A stretch of DNA of 64,000 nucleotides from DASTFP01 sp963744345 (GTDB taxonomy: Bacteria; Verrucomicrobiota; Verrucomicrobiia; Chthoniobacterales; Terrimicrobiaceae): contig CAVUTD010000005.1 in NCBI GenBank assembly GCA_963744345.1, forward strand, positions 99,748-163,747, given 5' to 3'. Numbering within the stretch: the stretch's first letter is position 1; every line of letters begins with the position of its first letter. A program made the translations under genes and the position numbers. Positions 16,656-25,820 of the stretch are shown piece by piece. The notes beneath the pieces are model-generated. The model worked only from the letters and a program-made list of their open reading frames with translations. It was not told the DNA's origin and searched no databases.

Positions 16656-17428
16656 AGCGCAGCGTACGTTGCAGGAGGCTCGAGAAAAGAGATATGGGCA
16701 GAGTAAGGACCAGATAGCCCACCGCGAGGGGAAGATAACTTTCCAACGTACTGTAGGTGGCGGAATTCACCTGCTGCGCCGTATAGGTAAATTCAGCCAC
16801 CCCAATGATCGACAACAGCGATGAATCCTTGATCAGAGAGGCAAACTGCCCGGCCAACGGAGGTAAGGCTTGTCGGAGAGCTTGCGGCAAGACGACATAG
16901 CGGTAAGTCTGGGCCGAGGTTAGACCAATTGCCCGGGCACTCTCCCGTTGGGACGCTCCGACGCTTTCTATTCCGGCGCGTATGATTTCAGCTATATAAG
17001 CGCCAGCAAACAGGGAAAGCACGACCACCCCCACAAGAAACCGGTCGTCGATCTTCAGGGCATTAGCGACGACATAGAAAAGAACTAGTATCAAGACGAG
17101 CAGGGGCATCCCGCGCACACATTCTATATAAGTAGTTGCTATATAGCGAATTAACAAAATCCGGGATCTTCTCGCCAAAGCGGCGACGAGTCCAATTGCG
17201 GTGCTTAGGACCAGCGAGATGCTTGACAGGGTAAGTGTGAGCAACCAACCGGACCAGAAAGCGTACCTATACTTTGCAATCGCGCCCCAATTGAGAGTTG
17301 TCGAAGCAAGGAAGCTCCAGCAAACAAGAGGAAAAACTAATCAGGAGAAGCCCGGCGGTCGCAGCCTTTGCCCAAAAAGGAGCGGGCGAGCGGCTGCTAT
17401 CAAGAAAGCTGCGAAGCAAACTGCTCAC
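16645..17428 (-). CDS. polar amino-acid ABC permease, interrupted by a frameshift near its 5' end
   Basis: HisM/GlnP-type inner-membrane subunit. The main frame has the EAA loop region (ARAIGLTSAQTYRYVVLPQALRQALPPLAG) and about five helices, but its first usable start (TTG 17244) cuts off conserved sequence. The family-typical segment NWGAIAKYRYAFWSGW continues upstream in the same frame to a TGA at 17341 without any start codon. A GTG at 17428 preceded by AGGA opens the other frame (SSLLRSFLDSS ... AGLLLISFSSC). Joining them requires removing one base somewhere in about 17275-17341, and the total length (784) is one over a multiple of three. Most likely a sequencing indel in an intact gene. 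Confidence 0.75.
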
Positions 17429-17448
17429 AGCGTTTCCTAACAGCACAG

Positions 17449-18174
17449 CTATTCGCCGGTCAACCCGTTTGTCGCCCTTCCCGTCATGGGAACAAAACGA
17501 ACGTCCAGCATTTCCTCCTTGGAGATCTTTCCGCCTTCTTTTTTAAGCAGAACGAGTTGTTGTATGCCGCCGGCTTCCCCAACAGGAATGACCAAGCGCC
17601 CGCCCTCCTTTAGCTGAGAAACGAGCGGGTCGGGAACGTGCTCGGGCGCACATGTCACGATTATGGCATCGAAGGGAGCTTTCTCAGGCCAGCCGAGATA
17701 GCCATCTCCCGCTTTCACATGGACATTCTCGAAGCCGAGTCTCGAAAGGACCGCTTTAGCTGACTCAGCCAACGGAGCGACAATCTCAATGCTGTAAACC
17801 GCCTTCGCCAGCTTGCCGAGAATCGCCGCTTGATAGCCAGAGCCTGTCCCCACTTCCAGAACGATATCGTCTTTGCTCAGATCCAAGGCTTGCGTCATAA
17901 AGGCAACGATAAAGGGTTGGGAGATCGTCTGGCCGTGTCCGATCGGCAGCGGCCCGTCCACATAGGCATATGCTCTTAGCGCAGTCGGAACAAACTCGTG
18001 GCGTGGCACCTCCCTCATGGCTTGAAGCACGTCCGCGTTGGTGATGCCGCCTGCAGCCAGTTGGTGTTTCACCATGGCTTCGCGCGACTTCACGGAGCTG
18101 TCCTCCGAGCAGACCTGGTCAGCACCCATCGCAAGCAGCGCTGACAATCCTGTAAGAAATTTCCAGCATCGCAT
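17449..18174 (-). CDS. pcm: protein-L-isoaspartate O-methyltransferase, exported form
   Basis: Methylates isoaspartyl residues with S-adenosylmethionine to start repair of aged proteins. 241 residues: an N-terminal hydrophobic segment (FLTGLSALLAMGADQVCS) that looks like a signal peptide, then the full PCMT domain with VPRHEFVP, the IGHGQTISQP loop and the SAM motif VLEVGTGSGYQAA. Export is not usual for Pcm but is known for a subset. It lies between the binding protein and permease genes of the amino-acid importer, on the same strand, with 20-30 base spacings. Confidence 0.9.
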   Translation of the reverse strand: MRCWKFLTGLSALLAMGADQVCSEDSSVKSREAMVKHQLAAGGITNADVLQAMREVPRHEFVPTALRAYAYVDGPLPIGHGQTISQPFIVAFMTQALDLSKDDIVLEVGTGSGYQAAILGKLAKAVYSIEIVAPLAESAKAVLSRLGFENVHVKAGDGYLGWPEKAPFDAIIVTCAPEHVPDPLVSQLKEGGRLVIPVGEAGGIQQLVLLKKEGGKISKEEMLDVRFVPMTGRATNGLTGE

Positions 18175-18200
18175 TCTTGAATATAGCGCTCTTTCGCACC

Positions 18201-19085
18201 TTAGAAATAGAAGGGCACTCTTTCCCGGCGAAAGGCTTCTTTTTGCTCACCGAGGTAGCGCTCTCCTAAATCCTCGAACCCTCCGGAAGTGCGGTATTCT
18301 CTCAGAAATTCGTTAATTCTTGCACGAAGATCATCGTCGCCCCTGCGCACGCCAACAGCCCAGTTCTCCCTCTGTAAAGGTGTCAAGATGGCTCTCGTGG
18401 TCTCCGGGTTCTTCTTCCAGTTCTGCCAGACGCTCATCTGATCGTAAATGAAAGCGTCCGCTTTGCCTTGAATCACCTCAAGAGACGCGGAGTTCTCCTT
18501 CTCGATCGAAAGCACCTGGGCATTTTTGATGTTCGCTCGGGCCCAAAGTTCGCCCGTTGTCCCTTGTCGAACGACAATGGTTCTGCCGGATCGATCCAGT
18601 TCGTTCGGGCTTTGAATGTCGCTCCGGGCACCCACGAGCAACGCCAGACCAATAGAGAGATATGGTTCCGTAAAGGCGATGGCTTGCCGCCGCTCGGGAG
18701 TGTCAGTCATGGAACTGATAATGCAATCGATCCTTCCACTCTGCAGAGAGGGAATGAGTCCGACAAATTGAATATTCTCAATCCGAAGAGACAGCTTGAG
18801 TCGTTTCGCTAGCGCCGAAGCCAGTTCCACACTGATGCCGGTTGGTTTGCCGTTCTCATCGATGGTCTCGAAGGGGGGGTAGGATAAATCCATGCCAACT
18901 ACCAGTTCCCGTGAGGAGGGCCCAGGAGAACAGTTCGTCAAAACTAACCAACAGAGCAGCCCACTGATAGCGCGCGCCGCCGCTTCGACAATAGCTGCAG
19001 CCAAGGGAGTTCCACGTGGAACAGTCCCTGGACAGCCTGACTTACAATGTGAATAAGCTGCTATCAGCCTGCAGTAAGTCTGCAT
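18201..19085 (-). CDS. polar amino-acid ABC transporter, substrate-binding lipoprotein
   Basis: SBP_bac_3 family receptor that hands amino acids to the permease. Signal peptide with lipobox VLTNC, then LVVGMDLSYPPFETIDENGKP, SGRIDCIISSMTDTPERR and FTEPYLSIG, the classical ligand-contact motifs. The longest frame starts at ATG 19085, but its first 27 codons look unlike a signal peptide and include the palindrome at 19008-19023. A TTG at 19004 gives a normal-length signal sequence and leaves the palindrome outside the gene; I consider that start equally likely. First gene of the importer cluster. Confidence 0.9.
   Translation of the reverse strand: MQTYCRLIAAYSHCKSGCPGTVPRGTPLAAAIVEAAARAISGLLCWLVLTNCSPGPSSRELVVGMDLSYPPFETIDENGKPTGISVELASALAKRLKLSLRIENIQFVGLIPSLQSGRIDCIISSMTDTPERRQAIAFTEPYLSIGLALLVGARSDIQSPNELDRSGRTIVVRQGTTGELWARANIKNAQVLSIEKENSASLEVIQGKADAFIYDQMSVWQNWKKNPETTRAILTPLQRENWAVGVRRGDDDLRARINEFLREYRTSGGFEDLGERYLGEQKEAFRRERVPFYF
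19008..19023. promoter_or_regulatory. parS-like palindrome 1
   Basis: AGTTCCACGTGGAACA, matching 15 of 16 positions of the TGTTCCACGTGGAACA form of the ParB centromere site. The 14-base core GTTCCACGTGGAAC is a perfect inverted repeat. It lies at the 5' end of the binding-protein gene, or just upstream if the TTG at 19004 is the start. Alternative reading: operator of an unknown regulator. Confidence 0.45.
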
Positions 19086-19255
19086 GTTCCCAAACTAAAT
19101 TTTCTTCATTCGGTGTGCACGCCCTTTAATACACAAACTATTCGCATGGAGAAATCGCGTGGAACACCGCTTGTAAGATGCTGGAACAAAGAGGTGCTGA
19201 TTTATTCACTCTCTTAAGAAGAAGGATATGTCGTTCAAATAAATTTCATCCACAT

Positions 19256-19271
19256 TGTTCCACGTAGAACT
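19256..19271. promoter_or_regulatory. parS-like palindrome 2
   Basis: TGTTCCACGTAGAACT, 14 of 16 matches to the same consensus, 248 bases from the first site and in clear intergenic sequence. A half site (CGTGGAACA) also occurs around 19158-19166. Sites of this type normally cluster near the replication origin; no parA/parB is in the window. Confidence 0.4.
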
Positions 19272-19417
19272 TTTGGGCGGAGTTTCTGGATAGGTTGCCT
19301 GATTTGTCGTCGCTAACGGAATGCAGAAACGTTTTCGGAATAAGTATCTTTACTTCAGAGCTTTATGTGTTACAACGAGCGCCCGCTGAGTTTCTGAGAT
19401 TGTCAGCGAGGGAAATC

Positions 19418-19757
19418 ATGGGGAATATCGAGTGGCATACCAGAATGAAAAACGACGACACCGAATCCCTTCCGATAAAGGCTTTAGTAGATGAACTGCA
19501 GGATCTTCGCTCAGAGGTACGTCAGGCGGTGGAGAGCTATGCTAGTGAGGCTGGATTCCGAGATAGCCAGAGTTCAATCGATGGTTGAGAGCGGCAGCCA
19601 GGGGAAGAGCCTCTCGAGCGCAAAGGCGAAAGACCTTCGCGATATGCTGACGCTACTTCGACAGAGACAAATCAGAGCGGATAAAGGACGACGGAAGGAC
19701 CTAAAGAAACTTGAGACGGTCATCAGCGATCTTGGAATGCTGATTGAAAACTGGTAG
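19418..19757 (+). CDS. small coiled-coil protein, frameshifted
   Basis: Start at ATG 19418 behind GAGGGA. The first frame (MGNIEWHTRMKNDD ... LVDELQDLRSEVRQAVESYASE) runs into the second (LDSEIARVQSMVE ... LETVISDLGMLIENW) if one base is removed at about 19546-19552; total length is one over a multiple of three. The repaired product is about 112 residues, almost entirely helical with heptad-like spacing and many Lys/Arg/Glu. Family not recognised. An earlier TTG at 19295 is possible but has poorer context. Confidence 0.5.
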
Positions 19758-19791
19758 CGCTCTTGGGGAGTTTGCCTGATGCTTCCGAAGA

Positions 19792-20364
19792 GTGAAAGCA
19801 TGGCTTTTCTTATGCGTTATGGTAGCGTTGAGTCCGGTGAGCGCTGCCGTTGAAAAAAGCCACCGGGCGACCTTGGGAGGAGGATGCTTCTGGTGTGTGG
19901 AAGCCGTTTATCAAACCGTGCCGGGCATCGTCAGTGTGATCAGCGGTTATGCAGGCGGTGATCTACCGGAGCCGACGTACGAACAGGTTTGCAGCGGCCG
20001 GACCGGTCACGCGGAGGTGGTCCGCATTGAGTTTGATCCGGCCCAAATCAGCTATGAGCAAGTGATCGATCTCTTTTGGAAGGCTCACGACCCAACCACG
20101 CTCAACAGGCAGGGTGCGGATGTTGGCAGCCAATATCGCTCCATCATCCTGTATGAAAGCGAAGCCGAACGAGCTGTCGCGGAGAAATCGAAGCAGATGG
20201 CGCAAGCGCAATTCAAGGATCCCATAGTTACCCAGATCGAGCCTCTGAAAGCCTTCTATCCGGCTGAAAAATATCATCAGGATTTTTACAACAAGAATCC
20301 CGACTATCCGTACAGCCGCGCGGTGATTCGTCCCAAACTCGACAAGTTCAAGAAGGCGGATTAA
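19792..20364 (+). CDS. msrA: peptide-methionine (S)-S-oxide reductase, exported
   Basis: Repairs oxidised methionine (S-epimer). 190 residues beginning at GTG 19792 with a signal peptide (WLFLCVMVALSPVSA), so probably periplasmic. The active site GGGCFWCVEAV, the VISGYAGG segment, HAEVVRIEFDP and YHQDFYNKNPDYPYSR are all canonical. No fused or adjacent msrB. Two bases separate it from the radical SAM gene, suggesting co-transcription. Confidence 0.95.
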   Translation: MKAWLFLCVMVALSPVSAAVEKSHRATLGGGCFWCVEAVYQTVPGIVSVISGYAGGDLPEPTYEQVCSGRTGHAEVVRIEFDPAQISYEQVIDLFWKAHDPTTLNRQGADVGSQYRSIILYESEAERAVAEKSKQMAQAQFKDPIVTQIEPLKAFYPAEKYHQDFYNKNPDYPYSRAVIRPKLDKFKKAD

Positions 20365-20366
20365 CC

Positions 20367-21401
20367 ATGGGTTTGCCGAAGCGGGGTTCGACGACAAACC
20401 CGGCAAACCGGTTTGAGCGTCTGGAGGTGGTGCTCGACGAGTCGGAACAAAGGCGAAATCCCGACACCCTTTTTCTAAGAGACGATACGCGAACTGTAAT
20501 AAGCTTCACGGACAGTCCCGACGTGAGTTTTACCGCCAGCGTCAACCCGTACCGAGGCTGTGAACACGGATGCGCTTATTGCTATGCCCGGCCGTACCAT
20601 GAGTATCTCGGGTTTTCGGCCGGGTTGGATTTTGAGACGCGCATCCTGGTGAAAACCGCCGCGCCGGAGCTGCTTCGCGCAGAGCTAACTTCTCCCAGAT
20701 GGCATCCTCAGCCACTGGCAATGAGTGGCGTGACCGACTGCTACCAACCTGTCGAGCGCAAGCTGCAGATCACTCGCCGTTGTCTTGGTGTCCTCGCCGA
20801 GTTTCGCAATCCGGTGGTCATCATCACAAAGAACTATTTGGTCACCAGGGACTTAGACTTCCTGCAGGAGCTAGCGATCGTCAAGGCCGCCTGCGTTCAT
20901 CTCTCGATAACAACGCTTGACGCAGATCTTGCGCGGCGCTTGGAGCCGCGAGCGTCGCTCCCGCGACATCGCTTGGAGGCGATTGAGCGGCTGAGCTCGG
21001 GCGGGATCCCGGTAGGTGTTCTTGTCGCGCCAGTGATTCCGGGACTCAATGAGCACGAAATCCCTGCCATTCTTGCAGCAGCGCGTCGGGCTGGGGCGAA
21101 ATGCGCCGGCTATGTGCTTCTGCGGTTGCCCTATGGCGTAAAGGAAATTTTTTCCGGATGGCTCGGTGAGCATCTCCCGCAGGCGCGTGAAAAGATTCTC
21201 GGGCGCATCCGGGATGTTCGCGGCGGCGAGTTGAATGATCCGAGATTTGGCAGTCGTATGCGCGGAGAGGGCCCCCAGGCAGAAAGCATTCGGCGGCTTT
21301 TTGAGGTCTGCTCGGCGCGGGAAGGATTAAACAAGAGATTTCCGCCGCTGTCGACCGCTGCGTTTCGCCATCCCGCAGGTCAGCAGCTTGAATTCCTATA
21401 G
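20367..21401 (+). CDS. radical SAM protein, PA0069/SplB-like family
   Basis: 344 residues. The [4Fe-4S] cluster motif is in NPYRGCEHGCAYCYARP (CxxxCxYC), followed by LAMSGVTDCYQPVE, VVIITKNYLVTRDLDFL and APVIPGLNEHE, all typical of the PA0069 family of Rv2578c/SplB-like enzymes. The substrate is not known for the family; photoproduct-lyase-like chemistry on nucleic acid has been supposed from distant similarity. Cytosolic. Convergent with the L,D-transpeptidase gene. Confidence 0.88.
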   Translation: MGLPKRGSTTNPANRFERLEVVLDESEQRRNPDTLFLRDDTRTVISFTDSPDVSFTASVNPYRGCEHGCAYCYARPYHEYLGFSAGLDFETRILVKTAAPELLRAELTSPRWHPQPLAMSGVTDCYQPVERKLQITRRCLGVLAEFRNPVVIITKNYLVTRDLDFLQELAIVKAACVHLSITTLDADLARRLEPRASLPRHRLEAIERLSSGGIPVGVLVAPVIPGLNEHEIPAILAAARRAGAKCAGYVLLRLPYGVKEIFSGWLGEHLPQAREKILGRIRDVRGGELNDPRFGSRMRGEGPQAESIRRLFEVCSAREGLNKRFPPLSTAAFRHPAGQQLEFL

Positions 21402-21462
21402 TAACCTTTTCAGAAGCTCTTCTGAGCAGCTGAAGAAGGTGCTCGCTGCGGACGCCCGGGCG

Positions 21463-22224
21463 TCACGGATGTGCACCTGCAGCTGGAGGCGCACCCCTTG
21501 TAGACGCTGCTGCGGTGTCGGGAGGCCCGCCTGCCGGCGACGCCGTCTCTGGTTGCAAACTAGGAGCGCGTTCGGCAATCACCACAGGAGTTCCGACCTT
21601 GACCATATCGAAAATCTGGGTGGCCGCATCGCGCTTGAGCCGAATGCACCCATGCGAAGCAGGGCGGCCGGGCACGTAACCGACATGGAGCCCGACGCCG
21701 GTATCTGTCAGACGCATCCAATAAGGCATGATCGCTCCTTGAAAACGTCCTCCCTCTGGCACGAGATCCGTCCGCGCGTCCGCATCGGCGACCAAGAGTG
21801 CATTTTGAGCATCGTAGATTTTGCCGTACAGGTTCGAGGAATAATTCTTCTCCTTGGCAAGAATCAAGTAGTTACCTGCCGGGGTGGGATGCGACCTTCT
21901 GCCTGTGGCCACAGGGAAGTCCATGGCAAGGGCTGTGCGCACGAGGAGAATGCCGCGCTGCTCGCTCAAGGAGATCTCCATCGAGACGTTGTCGGTGGTA
22001 GCCTGCGAGAGCAGCTCCTGGTTGCGATAAGTATGCCTCCTCCACCCGGCCGCCGATCGAAATACGGCGTGCTCCACGAGCGCCAGCTTGCGAAGCTCCG
22101 CACGCTCACGCTCTTCGCGGGCCTCCTCCTGCCGAGCCTGAATGCCCTTGACGATAGCACAACCCGTCGAGCCGGCACAAAGCGCGACGAGCACAAGGAA
22201 CGCAAATATCTTCGCAAGACTCAC
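21463..22224 (-). CDS. L,D-transpeptidase lipoprotein (YkuD domain)
   Basis: 253 residues. Signal peptide and lipobox STGC, a charged helical stalk (RQEEAREERERAELRK), then a YkuD catalytic domain. The active-site signature is HVGYVPGRPASHGCIRL, with the catalytic Cys in SHGC. A Pro/Ala-rich tail follows. It should form 3-3 peptidoglycan cross-links or attach proteins to the wall. Divergent from the pdh operon. Confidence 0.92.
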   Translation of the reverse strand: MSLAKIFAFLVLVALCAGSTGCAIVKGIQARQEEAREERERAELRKLALVEHAVFRSAAGWRRHTYRNQELLSQATTDNVSMEISLSEQRGILLVRTALAMDFPVATGRRSHPTPAGNYLILAKEKNYSSNLYGKIYDAQNALLVADADARTDLVPEGGRFQGAIMPYWMRLTDTGVGLHVGYVPGRPASHGCIRLKRDAATQIFDMVKVGTPVVIAERAPSLQPETASPAGGPPDTAAASTRGAPPAAGAHP

Positions 22225-22382
22225 GTGTTTATCCCAATAGAAGAAGTTGCTGGCTGAAAAGAAAATCTCGCCATTTCCGAGTTGTCAAACGAGAGCGCTT
22301 TGCGAATTATAGTATTTCTTGAAGCTAGCAGGGGCTGAGGGGCTTTCGTGGCAGGAGGGCAATCAACCAGTTATATTCTACG

Positions 22383-23469
22383 ATGACAAACACCGCAGCC
22401 GCATTCAATTCGGTCGATTATGCGAAAGCCCCTGTGAACGCGAGTCTTAGCCCTGAGGAGAAGGTCCGATTTTTGCATGACATGCTCCGCATCCGGCGCT
22501 TTGAGCAGACAGCGCTAAAATTTTATAATCAAGGTAAGATGGGCGGGTTTCTCCACCTTTATATTGGACAGGAATCCATTGCGGTAGGGACCGTTTCGCT
22601 CTTGGGGGACAACGATCATGTGATCACCGCGTATCGCGATCATGGGCACGCTCTGGCGTCAGGGATGAACATGAATGAATGCATGGCGGAGCTTTACGGT
22701 AAAGCGACGGGGTGTTCCAAAGGCAAAGGGGGTTCGATGCACTTCTTTGCGCCTGATAAAAATTACTGGGGCGGTCACGGAATCGTCGGAGGCCAGACGC
22801 CCCTGGGTCTTGGTCTGGCTTATGGAGTAAAATATAAAGGGCTTACCGGAGCGGCTTTATGCTTTCTTGGGGATGGCGCGGTCAACCAGGGTTGTTTTTA
22901 CGAGTGCCTCAATATGGCCGCCCTCTTCGAGCTGCCGGTGATCTATGTCATCGAGAATAACAAGTATTCGATGGGAACCAGCCTGAATCGTTCTTCCGCG
23001 ATGGACAAGTGTCTTGCTCAGAGAGGAGAGGTTTTTTCCATCGAATGGGAGCAAGGGAACGGAGAAGACCTCTACGCGGTGCGCGCGATCACGCATAAAG
23101 CGATCGAGCGCGCATACAAAGAATCAAGACCAACTGTTCTCGAATTCGACACTTACCGGTATTATGGCCACTCGGTAGCCGACGCCAAGCACAAGGGCGG
23201 TTATCGCAAAGAGGAAGAGATCGAAAAATACAAGAACGAGCACGATCCTATTCGGCTCTTCCAAAATCGGCTTATGGGCGAGAAGGTCCTGACCGAAGAG
23301 CAATACGAGGCTATCGACTCCGATCTCAAAACTGAAGCGGCTGCTGCTGCGCGCTTTGCGGATGAAAGCCCGCCTCCGACGTGAGGCGAGTGTTTTCGAG
23401 GATGTTTACTTCGAGGTCGATCGCCAAACGGAAGCCGGCCGCACCGGAAGATTTTTCTTCAACGACTAA
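22383..23469 (+). CDS. pdhA: pyruvate dehydrogenase E1 alpha, 3' end frameshifted
   Basis: Thiamine-diphosphate-dependent decarboxylase subunit. HYDROGENASE-like naming aside, the E1-alpha motifs are clear: RFEQTALKFYNQGKMGGF, YRDHGHAL, GKGGSMH, and the ThDP/Mg site GDGAVNQGCFYECLNMA with ENNKYSMGT. The open frame stops at TGA 23382-23384 after ADESPPPT. Removing the T at 23382 continues it as EASVFEDVYFEVDR ... FFFND to TAA 23467-23469, which is the normal E1-alpha C-terminus. The full length 1087 is one over a multiple of three. Likely an assembly indel. First gene of pdhA-pdhB-pdhC. Confidence 0.93.
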
Positions 23470-23520
23470 GGCGTCCCTTTAATTCGACACCTTGGGATCC
23501 ACATCCACTCTCTTTCGAAT

Positions 23521-24501
23521 ATGGCCCTGATCGAATATCGCGAAGCTCTCAACCAGGCCTTTGCCGAGGAAATCGAGCGTGATCCGAATGTGGTGCTCAT
23601 TGGTGAGGAAGTAGCGCAATACGACGGGGCGTATAAAGTGACCCGGGGCCTGTGGAAACGATTTGGCGATAAGCGAGTGGTGGACACCCCGATCAGCGAG
23701 GCGGCTTTTATTGGAATGGGCGTCGGGGCTTCTATGCTCGGGCTCCGGCCAGTCATCGAGCTCATGTTCTGGAGCTTTGCGACGGTGGCATACGATCAAA
23801 TCGTCAATAATGCGGGCCAAATCCGCTACATGAGCGGTGGTCTCATTAATTGTCCCATCGTCATCCGGGGTCCGGCAAATGGTGGCACGAACGTTGGCGC
23901 GACTCATTCCCACACTCCAGAGAACTGGCTGGCGGCGATACCCGGATTGAAAGTCGTGTGCCCCGCCACCGCCTATGATGCCAAGGGTTTGATGAAATCA
24001 TCCATTCGGGACAATGACCCCGTCATGTTTATGGAGAACACCTTGTTGTACGGCGAGCGAGGTGAAGTCCCCTCGGAAGAATATCTCATTCCGTTGGGCG
24101 TCGCTGATCTCAAGCGCGAAGGGTCTGACGTTTCCTTGATAGGACACGGGCGGTCGGCGCTCATCGCACTGAAAGCGGCTGAAATCCTTTCGACCGAACA
24201 CAACATAAATGCCGACGTGCTCGATCTGCGCTCGATTCGTCCTCTGGATGAAGAGGCCGTGCTCAACACGGTGCGCAAGACCCATCGGGTCGTGCTCGTG
24301 GACGAGAACAAGCCTTTCTGCGGCACGTCCGCCCAAATTGCGACGCTGATTGTGGAGAAGGCTTTTGATGAACTCGATGCTCCGATTCGTCGCGTCTGCA
24401 CGCTTGATGCTCCTTCGATCTACTCGCCAGCCGTTGAACCCGTTCAGCTCCCGACGCCTCAACGTGTAGTCAGCAAGGTGCTGGAGATCTGCCAGAACTA
24501 A
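23521..24501 (+). CDS. pdhB: pyruvate dehydrogenase E1 beta
   Basis: 326-residue transketolase-like subunit that forms the alpha2beta2 E1 with PdhA. Typical motifs are the opening IEYREALNQAFAEEIERD, IGEEVAQYDGAYKVTRGL, DTPISEAAFIGMGVGASM and the C-terminal domain LDLRSIRPLDEEAV. Complete. 51 bases after the repaired pdhA stop and 21 bases before pdhC. Confidence 0.96.
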   Translation: MALIEYREALNQAFAEEIERDPNVVLIGEEVAQYDGAYKVTRGLWKRFGDKRVVDTPISEAAFIGMGVGASMLGLRPVIELMFWSFATVAYDQIVNNAGQIRYMSGGLINCPIVIRGPANGGTNVGATHSHTPENWLAAIPGLKVVCPATAYDAKGLMKSSIRDNDPVMFMENTLLYGERGEVPSEEYLIPLGVADLKREGSDVSLIGHGRSALIALKAAEILSTEHNINADVLDLRSIRPLDEEAVLNTVRKTHRVVLVDENKPFCGTSAQIATLIVEKAFDELDAPIRRVCTLDAPSIYSPAVEPVQLPTPQRVVSKVLEICQN

Positions 24502-24522
24502 GCTGCCAATCCTCCCATTCCC

Positions 24523-25777
24523 ATGCCAATTATAACCATGCCCAAGTTAAGCGACACAATGGTTGAGGGGACCATCGCGCGCTGGAAGAAAAAACAAGGT
24601 GACCAAATCGAGATGGGAGACATCCTCGCCGATGTCGAAACCGACAAGGCTACCATGGAAATGGAGGCTTTCGACGAAGGGGTGCTCCAGGAAATCTTCG
24701 TCGGGGATGGAGGTGTTGCGAAGGTAGGAGAGAAAGTGGCGCTTATCCTGGGCGAAGGCGAGAGCGCGGAGGGCGCCGGCGCCGCAGAGGCTCCCGCACC
24801 CAAGGCGGAGAAGGCACCTAGCGATAAACCCGCGGAAACTCAAGCCGCGCCGGCTGGCGGCCCCTGCTCCGGCGGCGTCAGCACCTGCCGGAAGCCGGGC
24901 CAAGGCCTCACCGCTGGCCAAGAAGCTCGCCGCAGAACGCGGGGTAGCGCTCGAGAGTCTTCAGGGCTCCGGACCCGGCGGGCGTATCGTCGCCAAGGAC
25001 ATCTCGGAAAAAGGGGCCGCTCCAGCGGCCGCTGCTCCATCGGCCGCGGCGGCTCCGAAGGTCCAAGCTGCGCCGGCGGGCGAAGCCGACCAGCGCGTTC
25101 CGCTCACGGGCATGCGTCGGGTGATCGCCGAACGATTGGTCGCCAGCAAGACGCAACTTCCGCACTTCTACCTCTCCATCGAAGTTGATTCCAGTGCCCT
25201 GATGCGGCTGCGTAAGGAACTCAACACGGCAAACGAAGCTGCCGGCTTGCCCAAGTTGACGGTGAACGATTTTGTCTTGCTCGCCGTGGCACGCGCAGCC
25301 AGCGCGCATCCTTTTATCAACGCGTCGTGGGCTGGAGATGCCATCATCAAATACGGCAGCGTGAACATTTCCGTGGCCGTTGCCGTAGACGAGGGCTTGG
25401 TGACGCCAGTGATTCGAGGGGCCGACAAGCTTTCGCTCAAAGAGATCAGCTCGACCGTCAAAGATTTCGCCAAGCGTGCTCGCGAAAAGAAGCTCAAGCC
25501 CGAAGAATATCAAGGCGGGACAATCACCCTTTCGACTCTGGGCGCTTACGGCATCGAGCAGTTCTTTGCCATTATCAACCCGCCGCAGGCCGCGATCGTC
25601 GCGGTCGGTTCCATCGTCAAGAAGCCCGTTGTCAATGCGAAGAATGAAATCGTCATTGGCGAACGCATGGGGATCTCGTTGAGCTGCGACCACCGTGTCG
25701 TGGACGGCGCCGTCGGAGCGGAATTCCTGGGAACGCTGCGCAAGTTAATCGAGAACCCCGCTTTGATGTTGTTCTAG
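24523..25777 (+). CDS. pdhC: pyruvate dehydrogenase E2 (dihydrolipoamide acetyltransferase), frameshifted
   Basis: E2 core: an N-terminal lipoyl domain (lipoylated Lys in ETDKATMEME), an Ala/Pro linker, a peripheral-subunit-binding domain (SPLAKKLAAERGVALESLQ) and the catalytic acetyltransferase domain with the active-site His in CDHRVVDGA. The linker contains a one-base insertion in GGCGGCCCC at about 24856-24864. Before it the lipoyl frame is right; after it the E3-binding and catalytic parts are in the next frame. Repaired length is 417 residues, normal. E3 (lpd) is not in the window. Confidence 0.93.
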
Positions 25778-25820
25778 CTTTCGAGATCTGCTCTGGAGCG
25801 AGTGTCAGCCCATCCTAACC

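Noticed and set aside
24908..25693. 261-codon minus-strand frame over pdhC
   Set aside because: Antisense to the E2 catalytic domain; no supporting features.
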